From Adlercreutzia sp. ZJ176 (GTDB lineage: Bacteria > Actinomycetota > Coriobacteriia > Coriobacteriales > Eggerthellaceae): a stretch of DNA of 64,000 nt. Under the pieces are notes generated by a model. That model had not been told where the DNA came from, made no database searches, and worked only from the letters and a program-made list of their open reading frames with translations. Positions 16,346 through 25,098 of the stretch are shown one piece after another. The position numbers were made by a program, and so were the translations under genes. Location of the stretch: assembly GCF_011038975.1 (NCBI RefSeq), contig NZ_JAAKEC010000001.1:62001-126000 (forward strand), in the 5' to 3' direction. Within the stretch, counting starts at the first letter, position 1, and each line of letters opens with the position of its first letter.

Positions 16346-17191
16346 CTAGATGACGAACAGGATCACGGAGAGGAACTGCAGGACGCTTCCCGCCAGCACG
16401 AACACGTGGAACACCGAGTGCATGTAGGGAACCTTCTTCAAGAGGTAGAATGCCGCGCCCACGGTGTAGCTGACGCCGCCCGCGGCGAGGAGCCAGAAGC
16501 CCGGCGCGGGCAGAAGCTCGAACAGCTGCGGGAGGAACGCCACCACGCACCAGCCCATGAGCACGTAGATGACCGCCGAGACCCAGCGCGGGCGGAACGT
16601 CCAGAACGCCTCGCACGCGACGCCGGTGAGCGCCGCGGCCCACACGAACGCCGCCAGCCAGATGCCGCCGGCCTCGCCGAGCGTGATGAGGCAGTACGGG
16701 GTGTAAGAGCCCGCGATGAGCAGGTAGATGCAGCTGTGGTCGAGCACCTTGAACACACGCTTGGCGCCGTCGTGGGCGATGGCGTGGTACAGCGTCGACA
16801 TGAGGTACTCAACCAGAAGCGAGATGCCGTAGACGAGCGCCGCGAACAGGTGGATGCCTGCGCCCGAGCCCACCGCCTTCACGATGAGCAGCACGAGCGC
16901 CGCGATGGCGAGCGCCGCGCCGATGCCGTGCGTGATGGAGTTCGCGACCTCCTCGCCGAGCGTGTACTCGCGCACGGCGCGCTTCTTGCCGCGCCGGGAG
17001 ACCGCCGACATGCCGGATGCGCCGGCGGCGGAAGGGGCTCCGGAGGCGACGCACCCGTCGGAGGCGGCGCCTTCGCCCGCGGGGCGGACGATCAGGGGCG
17101 CGTCTCCCGAGAGGCCGAACGAGCGGCCCCTGCGGCCCTTCTCCGAGGGTCCGCCTGCCTGTGCGTCATGTGATGAGCGGCTTTTGTCCAT
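16346..17191 (-). CDS. hemolysin III / PAQR-family membrane protein
   Basis: The 281-residue protein has a disordered, charged N-terminal extension of about 75 residues, then seven membrane helices. It carries the family motifs STLYHAIAHDGAKRVFKVLDH (around residues 130-150) and YMHSVFHVFVLAGS near the C-terminus, whose His and Asp residues bind zinc in the PAQR/HlyIII superfamily. The biological role in bacteria is unclear. Two starts are possible: ATG at 17191 (GTGAG upstream, chosen) or ATG at 17209, which would overlap the PH-domain gene by 14 bases. The long extension is unusual for the family. Confidence 0.88.
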   Translation of the reverse strand: MDKSRSSHDAQAGGPSEKGRRGRSFGLSGDAPLIVRPAGEGAASDGCVASGAPSAAGASGMSAVSRRGKKRAVREYTLGEEVANSITHGIGAALAIAALVLLIVKAVGSGAGIHLFAALVYGISLLVEYLMSTLYHAIAHDGAKRVFKVLDHSCIYLLIAGSYTPYCLITLGEAGGIWLAAFVWAAALTGVACEAFWTFRPRWVSAVIYVLMGWCVVAFLPQLFELLPAPGFWLLAAGGVSYTVGAAFYLLKKVPYMHSVFHVFVLAGSVLQFLSVILFVI

Positions 17192-17195
17192 AGGC

Positions 17196-19274
17196 TCACT
17201 GTAGCACATTTCCGCGTGGCTTCACCCAGCCAAGCCACGTGTAAGCGTCTTGTTCACGCACGTCGATGAGGCGCATGGTGGTGCCGCCGACGCCCGCGGC
17301 GGTGCGCACGCTCAAGGTGGCGGTGCGCGCCCGGCGCTGGAAGGGGTTCGAGCGCGTATAGCCGTACTGGATCTTCTGGCGCGGGAAGCTCATCGTCTCG
17401 CGCGAGAAGCCGCCGATGCTCATCTGCATGAAGCGCTCGTTGTAGGCGAAGCTCGACTCGCGGAACCACAGCACGCTGCCCACCGCGTCGAGCACGAGCA
17501 GGATGACGGCGAGCACGTAGAACGCGATGGCGCCCGCGTTGAGGTAGCCGAGCACCACCTGGCCGCCCACGAGGTCCATCTCGAAGGCGCTCGCCACGCC
17601 CGCCGGGCCCGCGACGACGTTCAGGAGCAGCTGGAGCACCGCCACGCACACCGCCAGCCAGAAGCCCGAGCCCAGCAGCACGCAGCGGCGGATGAGCGCG
17701 CGGCGCAGCGCCACGGGAGCCACCGGAACCGCCTCCGTGGGCAGGTCGGCGTACTCGGGGATGATGCCCGCGAGGATCTCGGGCACGCGGGAGACCTTCA
17801 CGAAGGGGTGGATGACCAGGCCGCGCTCGTTGAGCGCGCTCTTCTGGGAGGAGTCCTCGCCCTCGGCGGCCGCGTCGATCTTGCCGAGCGAGACCTCGCA
17901 GTAGCCCAGGAGGCGGCGGATGAAGGTCTGCTTGACCACCACCGACTGCACGCGGTCGATGTCGACGCCTTGGAACACGTGCTGCAAAAGGCCGCGCTCC
18001 ACCTCGATGCGGCTGTCGCGCCGACGCGCGCGGAAGCCACCGTAGCTGATGCACGAGCCCACGCCCGACAGCAGCCACAGCACGAAGATGCCCACGAGGA
18101 AGGCGGCCACGCCCGCGGCCACCGCGCCGCCGATCACGTCGGCGGCGGCTTGGGCAGCGAGGCCCTCGACGAGCGAGCTGCTCGTGCGCGGGAAGAGGCT
18201 GAAGAGCACGTCGACGAGCTGGCCCGCGATGCCGAGCACGCCGATGATGATGAGGACGAACGCCGTGTTGTTGGACAAGCCCGTGAGCAAAAGCTCCTTG
18301 TTGGTGAGGCCGTACTCGTAGGTGACGCGCCCAGTGTCGAGCTCCGCGCCCGCGAACAGGCCGCCGACGTCCTGCCAGACGGCTGCGCCCGCGTCGAGCA
18401 CGTTGCCGGAGGCGGGGGCCGCGTGGGCTGGCGCCGGGGCGGGAGTGGGTGCGGGGACGGGGGCTGCGCCGGGGACGGGTGCCGCAGGGGCCGCCGCGGC
18501 TGCGGGGGCGACGCCCACGGCCGCGGCGGGGGCGCCCTGCGCGCCCATGAGCACCGCGCGCTTGCGGGAGAACAGCTCGACGCGCAGCCACTCGGCCTGC
18601 TGCTTGGTGAGGTAGGGCACCTGAACGGCCTTGTTCGACGCCCCGCCCGCCGTGTCGATGGACACCGTGCACACGCCGAAGAGCCGCTGCAGCAGGCTCG
18701 CGCGCTGGTCGACCGACTGGACGCGCTGGTAGGGCACGTGCACGCGCTTCTTGTTGATGACGCCGCTGTGCAGGTTGAACTCGTCAGCCGAGAGCATGAA
18801 GTAGAGGTGCTTGTAGGAGACGAGCTGGTAGACCGCGAGCACGCCGACGAGCACGACCACGCCCGCGCCCGTCGCGGCGAGGGCGATCACCCCGGCGAAG
18901 GCGTCCTCGGCCAAAGCGCCCTCGCCCGCTCCCGCGACGAGACTGATGATGCTCGAGAGGGAGGCGACCACCATGACGAACAAGATGGTGAGCGCCGCGC
19001 GGATGGAGCCGAGCCAGATGTAGCTGTGATGCACGTGGTGCTTCTGCGGCTCGCCGGGCGCAGGCGAAGCGGCCGCAGGCGCCCCCGGCTGGGGCGCACC
19101 CGGCTGGGGCGCGACGTGCGCGGGCGAAGCGGCCGCAGGTGCTCCGGCTGCCGCGTGCGCAGGCGCTTCGGGGGCTGCGGGCGCAGGCGCGACGTGCGCG
19201 CCCGGGGCGGGTTGCTGCGCCCCCGGCTGGGGCGCGACGCCGCAAGGCTGCTGATGAGGGTTGCGCGACTCCAT
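17196..19274 (-). CDS. YdbT-like membrane protein with bacterial PH (bPH2) domains
   Basis: The 692-residue protein starts with an 80-residue Ala/Pro/Gly-rich low-complexity segment. Membrane helix pairs alternate with three bPH2-like domains: around residues 150-215 (MLSADEFNLHSGVINKKRVH), around 400-470 (RIEVERGLLQHVFQGVDIDRVQSV) and at the C-terminus (NERFMQMSIGGFSRETMSFPR). A second Pro/Ala linker lies near residues 250-290. This matches the YdbT family encoded beside a smaller YdbS-like protein, as here. In Bacillus YdbS/YdbT protect against a bacteriocin; the role here is unknown. GAGGACG precedes the ATG at 19274, which lies 1 base after the upstream gene's stop. Confidence 0.85.
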   Translation of the reverse strand: MESRNPHQQPCGVAPQPGAQQPAPGAHVAPAPAAPEAPAHAAAGAPAAASPAHVAPQPGAPQPGAPAAASPAPGEPQKHHVHHSYIWLGSIRAALTILFVMVVASLSSIISLVAGAGEGALAEDAFAGVIALAATGAGVVVLVGVLAVYQLVSYKHLYFMLSADEFNLHSGVINKKRVHVPYQRVQSVDQRASLLQRLFGVCTVSIDTAGGASNKAVQVPYLTKQQAEWLRVELFSRKRAVLMGAQGAPAAAVGVAPAAAAAPAAPVPGAAPVPAPTPAPAPAHAAPASGNVLDAGAAVWQDVGGLFAGAELDTGRVTYEYGLTNKELLLTGLSNNTAFVLIIIGVLGIAGQLVDVLFSLFPRTSSSLVEGLAAQAAADVIGGAVAAGVAAFLVGIFVLWLLSGVGSCISYGGFRARRRDSRIEVERGLLQHVFQGVDIDRVQSVVVKQTFIRRLLGYCEVSLGKIDAAAEGEDSSQKSALNERGLVIHPFVKVSRVPEILAGIIPEYADLPTEAVPVAPVALRRALIRRCVLLGSGFWLAVCVAVLQLLLNVVAGPAGVASAFEMDLVGGQVVLGYLNAGAIAFYVLAVILLVLDAVGSVLWFRESSFAYNERFMQMSIGGFSRETMSFPRQKIQYGYTRSNPFQRRARTATLSVRTAAGVGGTTMRLIDVREQDAYTWLGWVKPRGNVLQ

Positions 19275-19275
19275 G

Positions 19276-19767
19276 CTACACGTCCTCACGTGCGATGCGG
19301 GCGAGCTCGGCGGCGCGGTCGCGCAAGAGCTCGGCCTCCTCGTTGCCGAGGCCGGGGATCTCGTGCTCGCCCGCCGCCGTGGCCACCGTCACGCTCGACA
19401 GCCCGAACGCGCGCAGGATGGGCCCCTGGCGCGTGTCGGTGTTCTGCACGCGGATGAACGGGATGATGAAGCGCTTGCGCCAGATGATGCCGCGCGCGAT
19501 GTCGAGGTAGTCGTCGGAGAGCTCGTAGCGCCAGCGCGCGTAACGAATGGGCGGCAGCACCACCAGGAACAGCACGGCGAGCGCCACGAACCCCGCGGCC
19601 ACCACGGCGAGCACGACGGGCGCCCATCCGGCGTCGGGGTCAACGGCCGCGGCGATGGCGAACGGCACGAAGCACACGAGGAAGCACACGACGATCCACA
19701 GCCCGTCGCTGATTCGCCACACCATCTTGATCTTGGGGTTCAGCTGATGAGCTGGCATCTCCCGCAT
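19276..19767 (-). CDS. YdbS-like membrane protein with one bPH2 domain
   Basis: The 163-residue protein has two N-terminal membrane helices (about residues 23-45 and 48-72) followed by one bPH2 domain. That domain carries the typical YELSDDYLDIARGIIWRKRF and IPFIRVQNTDTRQGP segments. It is the small partner of the larger YdbT-like protein encoded immediately after it; the two are almost certainly co-translated. Function is inferred from the family only. Confidence 0.88.
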   Translation of the reverse strand: MREMPAHQLNPKIKMVWRISDGLWIVVCFLVCFVPFAIAAAVDPDAGWAPVVLAVVAAGFVALAVLFLVVLPPIRYARWRYELSDDYLDIARGIIWRKRFIIPFIRVQNTDTRQGPILRAFGLSSVTVATAAGEHEIPGLGNEEAELLRDRAAELARIAREDV

Positions 19768-20202
19768 GTTGTCTCCTTCTTCCTCGCTCTTCGCGCATAG
19801 TCATGTCTGGGAACCCGCCGCGCATACGCGCCAGCGGGGAAGCGACGAGGACCCCTTCGGGTTCCGTCGGCTCCCATTGTGACATATTCCCTCCCGCCCC
19901 GCCGCCTCATCTGGCATTCCCAAGGGAAGTTGAGGAAAAGAACCCGCGCGGAAGCCCCGCGAAGGCCCTGCGCGCGCCGAAGCGGCCTCGGGCAACGGGC
20001 GCCGCGGCCTCCTCCCCTTACGGTTTTGCAAGGTTCGCGAGAGCTGATCTTCGCGGAGATTCCTCGCGCGCTACAATGGCAGAGGCGCAAAGGCGCCATG
20101 TCGCGCGAGCGCTTGCCGCGCAGGGCAGCAGGCGAACCCCGCCGCCCCGCGCCGCCCGCACCCGCCACCCGTCGCGCGACGCAGCTTGACCAGGAGGATC
20201 TC
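19768..20202. other. divergent intergenic region, PH-domain genes / response regulator
   Basis: No gene is seen in this 435-base gap. TACAAT at 20072-20077 is the best -10 for the response regulator, with no good -35. At about 20011-20034 there is a degenerate copy of the CCCTTNCAAAACTGCAAG-type element that recurs upstream of the DMT transporter (24936) and of the kinase (26688). Confidence 0.5.
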
Positions 20203-20874
20203 ATGCCCAGCCGGATATACATCATCGAGGACGACGCGGCGCTGCGCCGCGAGCTGGCCCACCTGCTGGAGCTCTCGGGGTTCGAGGCGCGCTTCTGCGA
20301 GCAGTTCACGCACGTCGCAGCCGACGCGCTCGCAGCCGACCCCGACTGCGTGGTGCTCGACCTGAAGCTCCCCGGCACCGACGGGCACACCGTCTGCCGC
20401 GACATCCGCGCGCGCTCGAGCGTGCCCATCATCATGCTCACCTCCTCGAACAGCGAGTTCGACGAGGTCATGGGCATGAACCTCGGCGCCGACGACTACG
20501 TGTGCAAGCCCTACAGCCCCGCGGTGCTCATCGCGCGCATCCAGTCGCTTCTGCGCCGCAGCTCGGCGAACACGGCCGGCCTCAAGATCGAGCACAAGGG
20601 CGTCACGCTCGACGTGGGCGCGGGCGCGGTGGCGTTCGAGGGCAAGCAGGCCGAGCTCACGCGCAACGAGCTGAAGATCCTGCACATCCTCATGCGCAAC
20701 CCCGGGCTCGTGATCTCGCGCACCGAGATCATGTGCGACCTCTGGGAGTCCGACGCGTTCATCGACGACAACACGCTCACCGTGAACGTGAACCGCCTGC
20801 GCAAGACGCTCAGCCACCTCGGCGTCCCCGACACCTTCCTCGTCACCCGCCGCGGCCAAGGCTACATGGTGTAA
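20203..20874 (+). CDS. OmpR-family response regulator (BceR-like)
   Basis: The 223-residue protein has a receiver domain with D10/D11, phosphoacceptor D53 (VVLDLKLPGTD) and the conserved lysine in CKPYSP, then an OmpR-type winged helix (ELTRNELKILHILMRNPGLVISR to VTRRGQGYMV). AGGAGG lies before the ATG at 20203. No kinase is adjacent. The only orphan BceS-like kinase nearby is at 26775, next to a BceAB-like transporter, so this regulator is its likely partner. The two appear to have been separated by the block at 20888-26770. BceR-type regulators respond to cell-wall-active peptides. Confidence 0.93.
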   Translation: MPSRIYIIEDDAALRRELAHLLELSGFEARFCEQFTHVAADALAADPDCVVLDLKLPGTDGHTVCRDIRARSSVPIIMLTSSNSEFDEVMGMNLGADDYVCKPYSPAVLIARIQSLLRRSSANTAGLKIEHKGVTLDVGAGAVAFEGKQAELTRNELKILHILMRNPGLVISRTEIMCDLWESDAFIDDNTLTVNVNRLRKTLSHLGVPDTFLVTRRGQGYMV

Positions 20875-20887
20875 GGGCAGGGCGGAC

Positions 20888-21760
20888 TCAGCCCATCAGG
20901 TGCTTGCCGCGATTGAGCGCCAGCACCTTCCGGCTGATGGAGTCATAGCGCTCGAACGCCCCGTCCTCCAAGTCGCAGATGTCAGTTCGGAAGGTGTCCA
21001 CGATCCCCGGCGTCATGCGCTCGAGCTTCCCAATGCCGCCTTCGGTGATGACGAGCAGGTTAACGCGACGATCAGCCGAGCTGCGAACCCGCGCGACGCG
21101 GCCGTGCTGCTCGAGCTTCTCCGCCGCCACGGCAACCTCGTTCGAGCGCAGAAGCAGCGTGTTGCAGACATCTGACGGCCGCATGCCGCTGGGGCTCGTG
21201 CTCAGCAGGTACAGGATGCGGTACTCGTTGAGGGAGATGTTCGCGCGGCGCATGTGCCGGCTCAGCGCGTTCATCATGACCAAGCTGGCGTCCACGTACG
21301 CATTCTCCACGGAGAGCTCGCCACCTTTCTGATAAGCCAGGCGATGCGCGATGGCGGTATTGGCCGAGTCCCTGAACGTGAGCTCGAGCTCATCGGCCGT
21401 GTACACCGACCAGAACTCGTGCGCCAAGGCGTGGATCGACGGATCCGCCAGCTCGACCAGATGCCGTCCTTTCTCGCCGAGCTCCACGTGCACCACGCGT
21501 CGGTCGCTCTTGCTGTAGCGCCGCTTCACGGCCTTGCGCGACTCCAGGTCGTTGATGCTGAGCGTCACGGTGGACATGGCGAGGTCCAGGTCCTGGGCCA
21601 ACGAGCTGACGGTGCGGCTGCCTTCGGACATGATGAGACGCAGCAGGATGCGGTACTGGGTCATGGAGATCCCCGCGCGCTCGCGAACGATCGCGCCCGC
21701 TGCACGGCTGAGCAGGACGACGGTGGTGATCCAGTCAGTATGGCCCTCATTGGCGAGCAT
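20888..21760 (-). CDS. tandem-MarR transcriptional regulator (two winged-helix domains in one chain)
   Basis: The 290-residue protein holds two MarR-like domains. The first has QYRILLRLI (36-43), a recognition helix around 50-66 and the wing motif SKSDRRV (83-89). The second has EYRILYLLS (179-187) and SSADRRV (227-233). Ordinary MarR proteins are about 150 residues and dimerise; this looks like a covalent dimer. It is divergent from Mop2 across a 215-base gap with small palindromes, so it likely controls Mop2 in response to a phenolic or similar ligand, a common MarR effector class (inference). The ATG at 21760 has GAGG upstream. The gene is convergent with the response regulator. Confidence 0.9.
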   Translation of the reverse strand: MLANEGHTDWITTVVLLSRAAGAIVRERAGISMTQYRILLRLIMSEGSRTVSSLAQDLDLAMSTVTLSINDLESRKAVKRRYSKSDRRVVHVELGEKGRHLVELADPSIHALAHEFWSVYTADELELTFRDSANTAIAHRLAYQKGGELSVENAYVDASLVMMNALSRHMRRANISLNEYRILYLLSTSPSGMRPSDVCNTLLLRSNEVAVAAEKLEQHGRVARVRSSADRRVNLLVITEGGIGKLERMTPGIVDTFRTDICDLEDGAFERYDSISRKVLALNRGKHLMG

Positions 21761-21774
21761 GGCTGCCTCGTCTC

Positions 21775-21820
21775 AACTAGTTTGGATAATGCCTTATTTT
21801 ACGAAAATCTACTTGATCAA
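21775..21820. promoter_or_regulatory. candidate MarR operators in the Mop2/MarR divergent region
   Basis: AACTAGTT (21775-21782) and TTGATCAA (21813-21820) are perfect 8-bp palindromes in an AT-rich stretch that also holds TAAAAT on the minus strand. The first lies within the leader of the MarR gene. They are plausible autoregulatory sites, but short palindromes can arise by chance. Confidence 0.4.
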
Positions 21821-21975
21821 TCTAGGTTCTCTCTTCTCCATATCCCCTTTTCACGGCCTTATCCTTATATCCAACGAAAGACCGTCAGCGCACACAGGAG
21901 GAGCGCGCCGGCTTTTCTGGCGGCTGGCACGCAGCCAAGCGGGGCATGGCGGTCTCAAACGAGAGGAGGCAAGCT

Positions 21976-24384
21976 ATGTCAGAGGAGAAGTGGGTTTGCA
22001 CAGCCTGCCCTGGCTGGGGCGACCACGAGTTTTGCGCCATCAAGACCATCACCAAAGATGGCGAGATCGTCCGCACCGAGCACATCGACTACCAGGGTGC
22101 CGAGGCCGGCGAGGGCCACATCTGCCAGAAGGGCATCATGTCCTGGCGCCAAGTGTACGCCGAAGATCGCCTGCTCTACCCCCTCAAGCGCGTCGGCGAG
22201 CGCGGCGAGGGAAAGTGGAAGCGCATCAGCTGGGACGAGGCACTCGATGAAATCGCCGAGAAGCTGCTCGACATCCGCGAGAAGTACGGCGCCGAATCCG
22301 TCACGTTCTGGAACATCACCACGTCGCTGCCCCCGTCGCAAGGACTGGACAGCTTGCTTGGCGAGCGTCTGAACTGCCTGTGGGGCGGCACTGACCCCTT
22401 GAACGCGTACGGCCTCGACAACGGCCCGTACTACTCCAGCTACTTCGATCTGGGCGAGTTCTACAAGTACATGATGATCGACCCCGTCAAGTTCGACGGC
22501 TCCCAATACATCATCGTATGGGGCGGCAACCCCGTCGAGAACCAGCAGCGCGTGGCCAAGCACATCGTCGAAGCCAAGTCGCGCGGGGCCAAGATCGTTG
22601 ACGTGGGCTTGCTGTTCGACGGCACCGCCGGCTACGCCGACTGGTTCATCCCGGTCAAGCCCGGCTCCGACACGGCGCTGGCCCTGTGCATGGCGAACCA
22701 GATCGTGCAGCGCAGGGAGTACGACGAGTCCTACCTGGTCAAGTACACCGTCGCGCCTCTGATGGTCGACGTGGAGAGCGGGCTGTACGCCCAACCCGAG
22801 GACGGCAAGTTCTACTGGTTCGACGAGGAGGCCGGCCAGATGAAGGTCGCCGAGCGCGGCCAGGAGGAGTACCCCGGCAAGCCGGCGCTCGAAGGCACCT
22901 ACCAGATCGACGGAAAAGACGTCAGGCCCGCGTTCCAGATGCTCAAAGACCACCTGAGCACCTACACGCCGGAGTACCAGGAGTCCATCACCGGCGTTCC
23001 CGCGCGCGACGCCATCAAGCTGGGTGAGGAGTACTCCTCCCACCGTCCCGCCTTCATAGTGGGAGCCCTGGGGCTCCGCTACCAGAACCAGGGCGACGCG
23101 TATCGCGCCTTCTACCTGCTCGGCATGCTCACGGGCAACCTCGGCAAGCCGTGCGGCGGCGTGACCTCCGAGATCCAGCCTTGCGGCTTCCCGCTGATCT
23201 TCAACAACCTGCCCATCGTCTACCCTGAGGGCCGCGAGAACGACAAGGCCCATTACGTGAAGCAGGCTGACTACTTCGAAGACGTGAAGAAGGGCAAGTA
23301 CAAGGCGTTCCTGAACGTGTCAGGCAACCCGGTTCACAACTGCCCCAACCGCTCCCGTTGGATCGAGGACACCTTCCCGCAGATGGAGCTCATCGTCGAC
23401 ATCGACATCTGGATGACCGACACCGGCGAGTACGCCGACTACGTGCTGCCCGCGTGCATGCCCTTCGAGCGCACCGAGCTGATCGCCGCCGCCCAGTACA
23501 ACCACATCGTGCTGCAAGAGCCGGCGGTCGAGCCGAAGGGAGAGGCGAAGGATCCCAGCTACATCTACCGCGAGCTCGGCACGCGCCTGGGCTTCGGCAA
23601 GTACTTCGAGGGCATGGAGGCGGAAGACTGGATCGCCATCCGCCTGGACAGCCAGTCTCCGTTCATCGCCAACATCGAGCCCAAGGTGACCGTCGAGCGC
23701 CTGAAGGAGGAGAAGATCATCCGGGCTGCCGTGCCGCCCGTTCCGTGGGACCCGTTCCTGGGAATGAAGTTCCCCACGCCCACCGGCCACATGGAGTTCT
23801 ACTCGAGCCGCCTGGCGACCATCGGCGTCCCCATGGCCTTCTACCACGAGCCCTACGAGGTTCCCACGCTCAAGACCGAGCGCGAAGGCACGTCCAAGTT
23901 CCCCTACCAGTTCTTCAGCGGCCGCCAGCGCTTCTTCATGCAGTCCATGTTCACCGATGACCCGGTGATGGCAGAGCTCTCCGGAGGGAAGCCGACCGGG
24001 CGCATCAACCCCGTCGACGCAAAGCGCGAGGGCATCAAGGACGGCGACAAGTGCGAGGTGTTCAATGACCGCGGCCACTGCATCGTGGAGATGCGCATAG
24101 ACAACGCCATGCCCCCAGGGACCATCCAGGTGTGGTTCGGCTGGCGCAAGCGAGCCTTCGAAGACGGCGGCATGTACTCCGAGCTGCTGGTTCCCCTGGG
24201 AGAGAGGGGCACCATCGACAAGGCAGCCGAGTTCTGGTGGGACTGCACCGTCGCCGACTGCGCCGTCGGCCCGCTGCTGGGCGGCGCCTACAGCGGCATG
24301 GCCGGCGCTTGGGACACGATCTGGGACTGCGCTTGCGACATTCGCAAAATCGAGGACAGCGAGAACGAGGAGGAGGCAGAGTAG
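21976..24384 (+). CDS. molybdopterin oxidoreductase catalytic subunit Mop2
   Basis: The 802-residue protein has an N-terminal [4Fe-4S] site (C8-x2-C11-x8-C20-x29-C50), molybdopterin domains (YIIVWGGNPVENQQRV, VKPGSDTALALCMANQI, LTGNLGKPCGG, FLNVSGNPVHNCPNRS) and a C-terminal dinucleotide-binding domain (RINPVDAKREGIKDGDKCEV to VWFGWRK). No twin-arginine signal is visible. Its cysteine spacing and sequence differ clearly from Mop1 and Mop3, so it belongs to another branch of the superfamily. GAGAGGAGG precedes the ATG at 21976. It is followed after 2 bases by its Fe-S subunit. The substrate is unknown; the nearby MarR regulator and DMT exporter suggest a small organic compound. Confidence 0.92.
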   Translation: MSEEKWVCTACPGWGDHEFCAIKTITKDGEIVRTEHIDYQGAEAGEGHICQKGIMSWRQVYAEDRLLYPLKRVGERGEGKWKRISWDEALDEIAEKLLDIREKYGAESVTFWNITTSLPPSQGLDSLLGERLNCLWGGTDPLNAYGLDNGPYYSSYFDLGEFYKYMMIDPVKFDGSQYIIVWGGNPVENQQRVAKHIVEAKSRGAKIVDVGLLFDGTAGYADWFIPVKPGSDTALALCMANQIVQRREYDESYLVKYTVAPLMVDVESGLYAQPEDGKFYWFDEEAGQMKVAERGQEEYPGKPALEGTYQIDGKDVRPAFQMLKDHLSTYTPEYQESITGVPARDAIKLGEEYSSHRPAFIVGALGLRYQNQGDAYRAFYLLGMLTGNLGKPCGGVTSEIQPCGFPLIFNNLPIVYPEGRENDKAHYVKQADYFEDVKKGKYKAFLNVSGNPVHNCPNRSRWIEDTFPQMELIVDIDIWMTDTGEYADYVLPACMPFERTELIAAAQYNHIVLQEPAVEPKGEAKDPSYIYRELGTRLGFGKYFEGMEAEDWIAIRLDSQSPFIANIEPKVTVERLKEEKIIRAAVPPVPWDPFLGMKFPTPTGHMEFYSSRLATIGVPMAFYHEPYEVPTLKTEREGTSKFPYQFFSGRQRFFMQSMFTDDPVMAELSGGKPTGRINPVDAKREGIKDGDKCEVFNDRGHCIVEMRIDNAMPPGTIQVWFGWRKRAFEDGGMYSELLVPLGERGTIDKAAEFWWDCTVADCAVGPLLGGAYSGMAGAWDTIWDCACDIRKIEDSENEEEAE

Positions 24385-24386
24385 CC

Positions 24387-24806
24387 ATGGCAGAGATCAA
24401 AGAGAGCACCATATTCGTCGACCTGCTTCGCTGCACCGGTTGCTGGACCTGCGCCCTATCCTGCATGACCGGCAACGATCTGGAAGACGGGCGGTATTTC
24501 GTCACCGTTCGCACCAACGGCTCGGGCGAGGGCATCGACCGCCCCTCCGGCACGTGGCCTGACCTGCGCATGAGCTGGATGCCCGTCTACTCCAAGCACT
24601 GCGTCAAGTGCGCTGACCGCACCGCCGAGGGCCGCGCCCCCTACTGCGTGGGCATGTGCCCGAACAAGGCGCTGAGCTGGGGCGAGGAGGTTGAGGGCAA
24701 GATCGAGGCCTGCCGCGAGCGCGGAAGCCGCATCTTCCAGCTTCCCCGATGGGAGAACTCCCGCGAGGACGTGATCTACGCCTCAGCCGATCGCGAGATC
24801 ATCTGA
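24387..24806 (+). CDS. 4Fe-4S ferredoxin-like subunit of Mop2
   Basis: The 139-residue protein carries C16-x2-C19-x2-C22-x3-C26 and a second set C72-x2-C75-x11-C87-x3-C91, giving two [4Fe-4S] clusters. It is the electron-transfer partner of the molybdopterin subunit encoded 2 bases upstream. The ATG at 24387 is in frame with the cysteine motifs; a longer overlapping reading frame starting at 24132 lies within the Mop2 gene and is not used. The operon ends at a perfect hairpin 25 bases downstream. Confidence 0.93.
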   Translation: MAEIKESTIFVDLLRCTGCWTCALSCMTGNDLEDGRYFVTVRTNGSGEGIDRPSGTWPDLRMSWMPVYSKHCVKCADRTAEGRAPYCVGMCPNKALSWGEEVEGKIEACRERGSRIFQLPRWENSREDVIYASADREII

Positions 24807-24830
24807 GAACCTGCTTTGCGATAGTCCTGA

Positions 24831-24868
24831 GAAGAAGCGGCGTCCTCTCCTGGGGACGCCGCTTCTTC
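24831..24868 (+). terminator. terminator of the Mop2 operon
   Basis: GAAGAAGCGGCGTCC (24831-24845) and its exact complement (24854-24868) form a 15-bp stem with an 8-base loop. The pyrimidine-rich 3' arm ends in CTTCTTC but no long U run follows, so it may work together with a processing step. Confidence 0.75.
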
Positions 24869-24920
24869 GCGCGGAAGCTGACAGGGCGCGCCTTCGACGC
24901 GTGGCCGCCGTCCCTCGCCC

Positions 24921-24990
24921 CGCGAGGCGCCGCCTCTCCCTTGCAAAACTGCAAGGGAGGCGCGCGTCCGAGAGCGCCATTTCGTCGCGA
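24921..24990. repeat. hairpin-bearing repeat element upstream of the DMT transporter
   Basis: CTCCCTTGCA (24936-24945) and TGCAAGGGAG (24950-24959) form a perfect 10-bp stem with the loop AAAC. It is preceded by CGCGAGGCGCC and followed by CCGAGAGCGCCATTTCG. Near-identical modules recur at 26633-26705 in a different order, and a degenerate version lies at 20011-20034. It is a dispersed element of unknown role. Confidence 0.55.
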
Positions 24991-25098
24991 GGCGGGCAAG
25001 CTCTCTCCCCTGTCAGCCGCCACCTACGGTATACTCTTCGCTCTGAGAAGCAAGCGTCCGCATGGGCGGGCGTGCATTCGAGCCGAAGGAGGGCTTCT

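Noticed and set aside
17250-19457. 735-codon plus-strand open frame opposite the PH-domain genes
   Set aside because: Antisense artefact; the minus-strand PH-domain proteins have clear family patterns and the plus translation is low-complexity.
24132-24806. Longer Fe-S protein starting inside Mop2
   Set aside because: The first 85 codons lie in another frame of Mop2 and are Arg-rich; the ATG at 24387 follows the Mop2 stop and begins the family fold.
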